A stretch of DNA of 11,645 bases from Bryobacteraceae bacterium (GTDB lineage: Bacteria > Acidobacteriota > Terriglobia > Bryobacterales > Bryobacteraceae): NCBI GenBank assembly GCA_947456995.1, contig CANGVB010000051.1:1-11645 (forward strand). Direction: 5' to 3'. The translations under genes and the position numbers were made by a program. The notes under the pieces were generated by a model that was not told the origin of the DNA, did no database searches, and was given only the letters and a program-made list of their open reading frames with translations. The stretch's first letter is position 1, and each line of letters opens with the position of its first letter. Of this stretch, positions 9,628-11,645 are shown in pieces.

Positions 9628-11645
9628 TTGGGCTTTGAATGTTCAGCCTTTGACGGGCGCTTGTATTTATGGGTGAATGACGAGGCTGAAGAGCTTCGGC
9701 GGATCTTGCCGAAGATCGGCTTGGGGAAAGTGAAACTGGAGCGGGGCTTTGTCTGGATGCCGGACGCCGAAGGGGTGCTGACGGCAATCGAGAAGCAGGT
9801 GGTTCCGGTTGGCGTTGAGACCTGGGGACGGCTGTGGCCGGAGTGGCTGCAGGCGAGTGAGGATTTGGGGCCGAGCGCGGTGTATTGGGCGCATGGCAGC
9901 TTGTTTGCATGGCATCTGATGGAGACGTGGGGGTACCTGCCGGTGCTGATGAAGGGCCGGGAGGGCTTTGAGGCGCGTTGGGCACCGCGATTCGTTGGCG
10001 ACCAGCGCAAGCTCTTTGAAGAGTACGTGGAGCGGATGCCGGAGACAGCGCGGGCGCTGAATTTCAGCAGCGAGAAGGCACCAAGGCTCGAACGGCGACG
10101 GGTGATCGAGCAAACGCTGGGCTGGATGCTGGACGCGCAGGCGCGGCGGATTGCAGGCAAAGTGGGGCAGAAGTTTCCTACCTCTTCGATCTACAGCAAG
10201 TGGCAGACGGCGCTGAGCCATCCGATTGCGGTTGTGCAGGGCGAGAAGGGGACGATCGAGCGCTTTCACAGCGGGATTCTGGGCTGGCAGCGCGGGATTG
10301 ATCTGGAGGGGGTTTGCGGGTACCGTTTGCTCTTCAGGATCGCGGAGCCACCGGAGGGGTCTCGCGAAGGTTGGATGGTGGTGCCTCTGATTGAGGACTT
10401 GCTTGAGGAAGGCCGGGAGTACTTGCTGCGTGGCGTGGAAGATATGGCGCTTCGCGGTGGGGATCTGGTGGCCGAGGCGGCGTGGCGGAATTTTGAGCTG
10501 GCCTCGAACATCTTTCCTTCCTTGCAGAGCTATGAGGAGCAGAAGGGCGAGGGTTTGTATCTGCCTGGAGAGCGGGTAATCGAATTCCTGATGCGATTTG
10601 CGCCGCTGCTCGAACAGGCAGGATTCCGGGTGGTGAGGCCGGACTGGTGGCGTGAGGGTGAGGGGATGCGGGTGGCCGTGTCTGGAAAACTGCAATCAGA
10701 AGCAGAGCATGTCGACGCACGGACGGCGATGTCTAGCAAGGTGCGTCTGGATTGGGCGGCATTGCTTGGCGACCAGCCGGTGACGATGGCTGAGCTGAAC
10801 GAGCTGTCGAAACATACGGGGGAGATGCAGCAGGTTGGCGGCAAGTGGATGCGCATTGATGCAGTGAGTGTGCGCGATGCGGTGAAGTTTTTGAAGGGCG
10901 GCCAGAAGCGTGTGCTGACGGCGCGCGAGGCGTTGCGGGAAGTATTGGGGATGGGCGGCGGGGGTCGCGGTCTGGACATTCGCGAGATCCAGACAGAAGG
11001 CTGGATCGGGGAATTGCTGGACCGTTTGCGGCAGCCGGGGGAGATCAAGGAACTGCCCTTGCCGGAGGGGCTACAGGGCGAGATGCGGCCCTATCAGCGG
11101 CGTGGATTCTCGTGGATGAGCTTTGTGACGGGCTTTGGCCTGGGGGCTTGTCTTGCGGATGACATGGGGCTTGGCAAGTCACTACAGATGCTGGCGCTAC
11201 TGGCATCGCGGCATGGGGTGGGTAAGCCAACGCTGCTGGTATGCCCGACTTCGGTGATCGGGAACTGGGAGCGGGAGACGACGAAGTTCTTCCCTGCCCT
11301 GAAGCTGATGGTGCATCACGGGGTGGTGCGGGCGAAGGGGGCCGCGTTTGCCAAGCTGGCGCAGGAGCATGATCTGGTGGTGACCAGCTATAGCTTGCTA
11401 CACCGCGATGCCGAGACGCTGGCTGAGGTGGAGTGGGATGGGGTGGTGCTGGACGAGGCACAGAACATCAAGAATTTTGAGACCAAGCAGGCTCGGGCGG
11501 CACGGCAGATTGCCAGCGGATACCGGATTGCGTTGACGGGTACGCCAGTTGAGAATCACGTTGGCGATCTCTATTCACTGATGGAGTTTTTGAATCCAGG
11601 GCTGCTGGGTGGGCAGAAGGACTTTCAGGTGCGGTTCTTCAAACC
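9628..11645 (+). CDS. SNF2/RapA-type DEAD/DEAH-box helicase, 3'-truncated by the window
   Basis: The frame is open from 9553 to the window end with no in-frame ATG near the start. TTG at 9628 is chosen because it follows GGGGGAGG and gives a sensible N-terminus (GFECSAFDGRLYLWVNDE); GTG at 9673 is the alternative. At least 672 aa are present. The long N-terminal part (about 1-370) is typical of bacterial SNF2 ATPases, followed by a helicase-associated DUF3670-like region (about 370-430, LDWAALLGDQPVTMAELNEL ... GGKWMRID). The first RecA-like lobe shows MRPYQRRGFSWM, Walker A DDMGLGKS (511-518), Walker B DEAQ (609-612, so a DEAQ rather than DEAH box) and LTGTPVEN (636-643). The second lobe is beyond the edge. 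Such enzymes are ATP-driven DNA translocases that remodel nucleoprotein or polymerase complexes; targets in bacteria are mostly unknown. No SWIM zinc-finger partner gene is seen upstream. Confidence 0.9.
   Translation, partial: MGFECSAFDGRLYLWVNDEAEELRRILPKIGLGKVKLERGFVWMPDAEGVLTAIEKQVVPVGVETWGRLWPEWLQASEDLGPSAVYWAHGSLFAWHLMETWGYLPVLMKGREGFEARWAPRFVGDQRKLFEEYVERMPETARALNFSSEKAPRLERRRVIEQTLGWMLDAQARRIAGKVGQKFPTSSIYSKWQTALSHPIAVVQGEKGTIERFHSGILGWQRGIDLEGVCGYRLLFRIAEPPEGSREGWMVVPLIEDLLEEGREYLLRGVEDMALRGGDLVAEAAWRNFELASNIFPSLQSYEEQKGEGLYLPGERVIEFLMRFAPLLEQAGFRVVRPDWWREGEGMRVAVSGKLQSEAEHVDARTAMSSKVRLDWAALLGDQPVTMAELNELSKHTGEMQQVGGKWMRIDAVSVRDAVKFLKGGQKRVLTAREALREVLGMGGGGRGLDIREIQTEGWIGELLDRLRQPGEIKELPLPEGLQGEMRPYQRRGFSWMSFVTGFGLGACLADDMGLGKSLQMLALLASRHGVGKPTLLVCPTSVIGNWERETTKFFPALKLMVHHGVVRAKGAAFAKLAQEHDLVVTSYSLLHRDAETLAEVEWDGVVLDEAQNIKNFETKQARAARQIASGYRIALTGTPVENHVGDLYSLMEFLNPGLLGGQKDFQVRFFK

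Noticed and set aside
9667..10695. Long minus-strand open frame opposite the SNF2 helicase
   Set aside because: Low-complexity Pro/Arg/His/Leu composition typical of the complement of a GC-rich gene; the plus strand gives a coherent helicase.
1..11645. CRISPR arrays, IS elements, integrons, tRNA or rRNA genes, defence-system cassettes
   Set aside because: No regular direct repeats, transposase-like proteins, cloverleaf sequences or rRNA signatures were seen; the SNF2 helicase alone, without methylase or nuclease partners in view, is not enough to call a defence system.

Overview
The window looks like part of a bacterial chromosome, most likely from an Acidobacteriota-type organism. This is an inference from gene style: a TonB-dependent receptor with an N-terminal carboxypeptidase-regulatory-like domain, a DUF4198/kelch secreted protein, and short secreted proteins with signal peptides ending in AQ. 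No rRNA, tRNA, IS element, phage integrase or CRISPR array was seen. Genes are densely packed on both strands, and several neighbours meet tail to tail with overlaps of a few bases.

Layout. 1-457 (+): 3' part of an organomercurial-lyase (MerB)-like gene. 454-1287 (-): MOSC-domain protein. 1345-1830 (+): unrecognised 161-aa protein. 1832-3721 (-): a tight four-gene membrane operon (YqjD/ElaB-like, YqjE/holin-X-like, DUF3618-like, YihY/BrkB). 3827-7742 (-): an outer-membrane uptake operon made of a 39-codon leader ORF, a TonB-dependent receptor and a secreted DUF4198-kelch fusion. 7743-8082: a 340-bp divergent control region. 8083-9186 (+): zinc-dependent alcohol dehydrogenase. 9173-9568 (-): small secreted protein. 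9628-end (+): SNF2/RapA-type helicase cut by the window edge.

The most interesting part is the control region of the TonB operon. Read on the minus strand it holds, in order, a near-consensus sigma70-type promoter (TTGACA, 18 bp, TATATT), a perfect 7-1-7 palindrome of the size and shape of a Fur-family operator, a leader RNA with several mutually exclusive pairings, a strong Shine-Dalgarno, and a 39-codon ORF. That ORF has a Cys-Cys pair near its C-terminus and stops 9 nt before the receptor ATG. A long hairpin inside the ORF reaches into the receptor's ribosome-binding site, and the Cys codons lie in its apical stem. Together these suggest layered control (metalloregulator, then structured leader, then uORF-coupled translation) of a metal or metallophore uptake system. 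The sequence does not identify the metal.

A degenerate second copy of the operator (12 of 15 bases) lies about 60 bp upstream of the divergent dehydrogenase, which may share the regulator. The remaining genes look like ordinary envelope-stress, redox and helicase functions.
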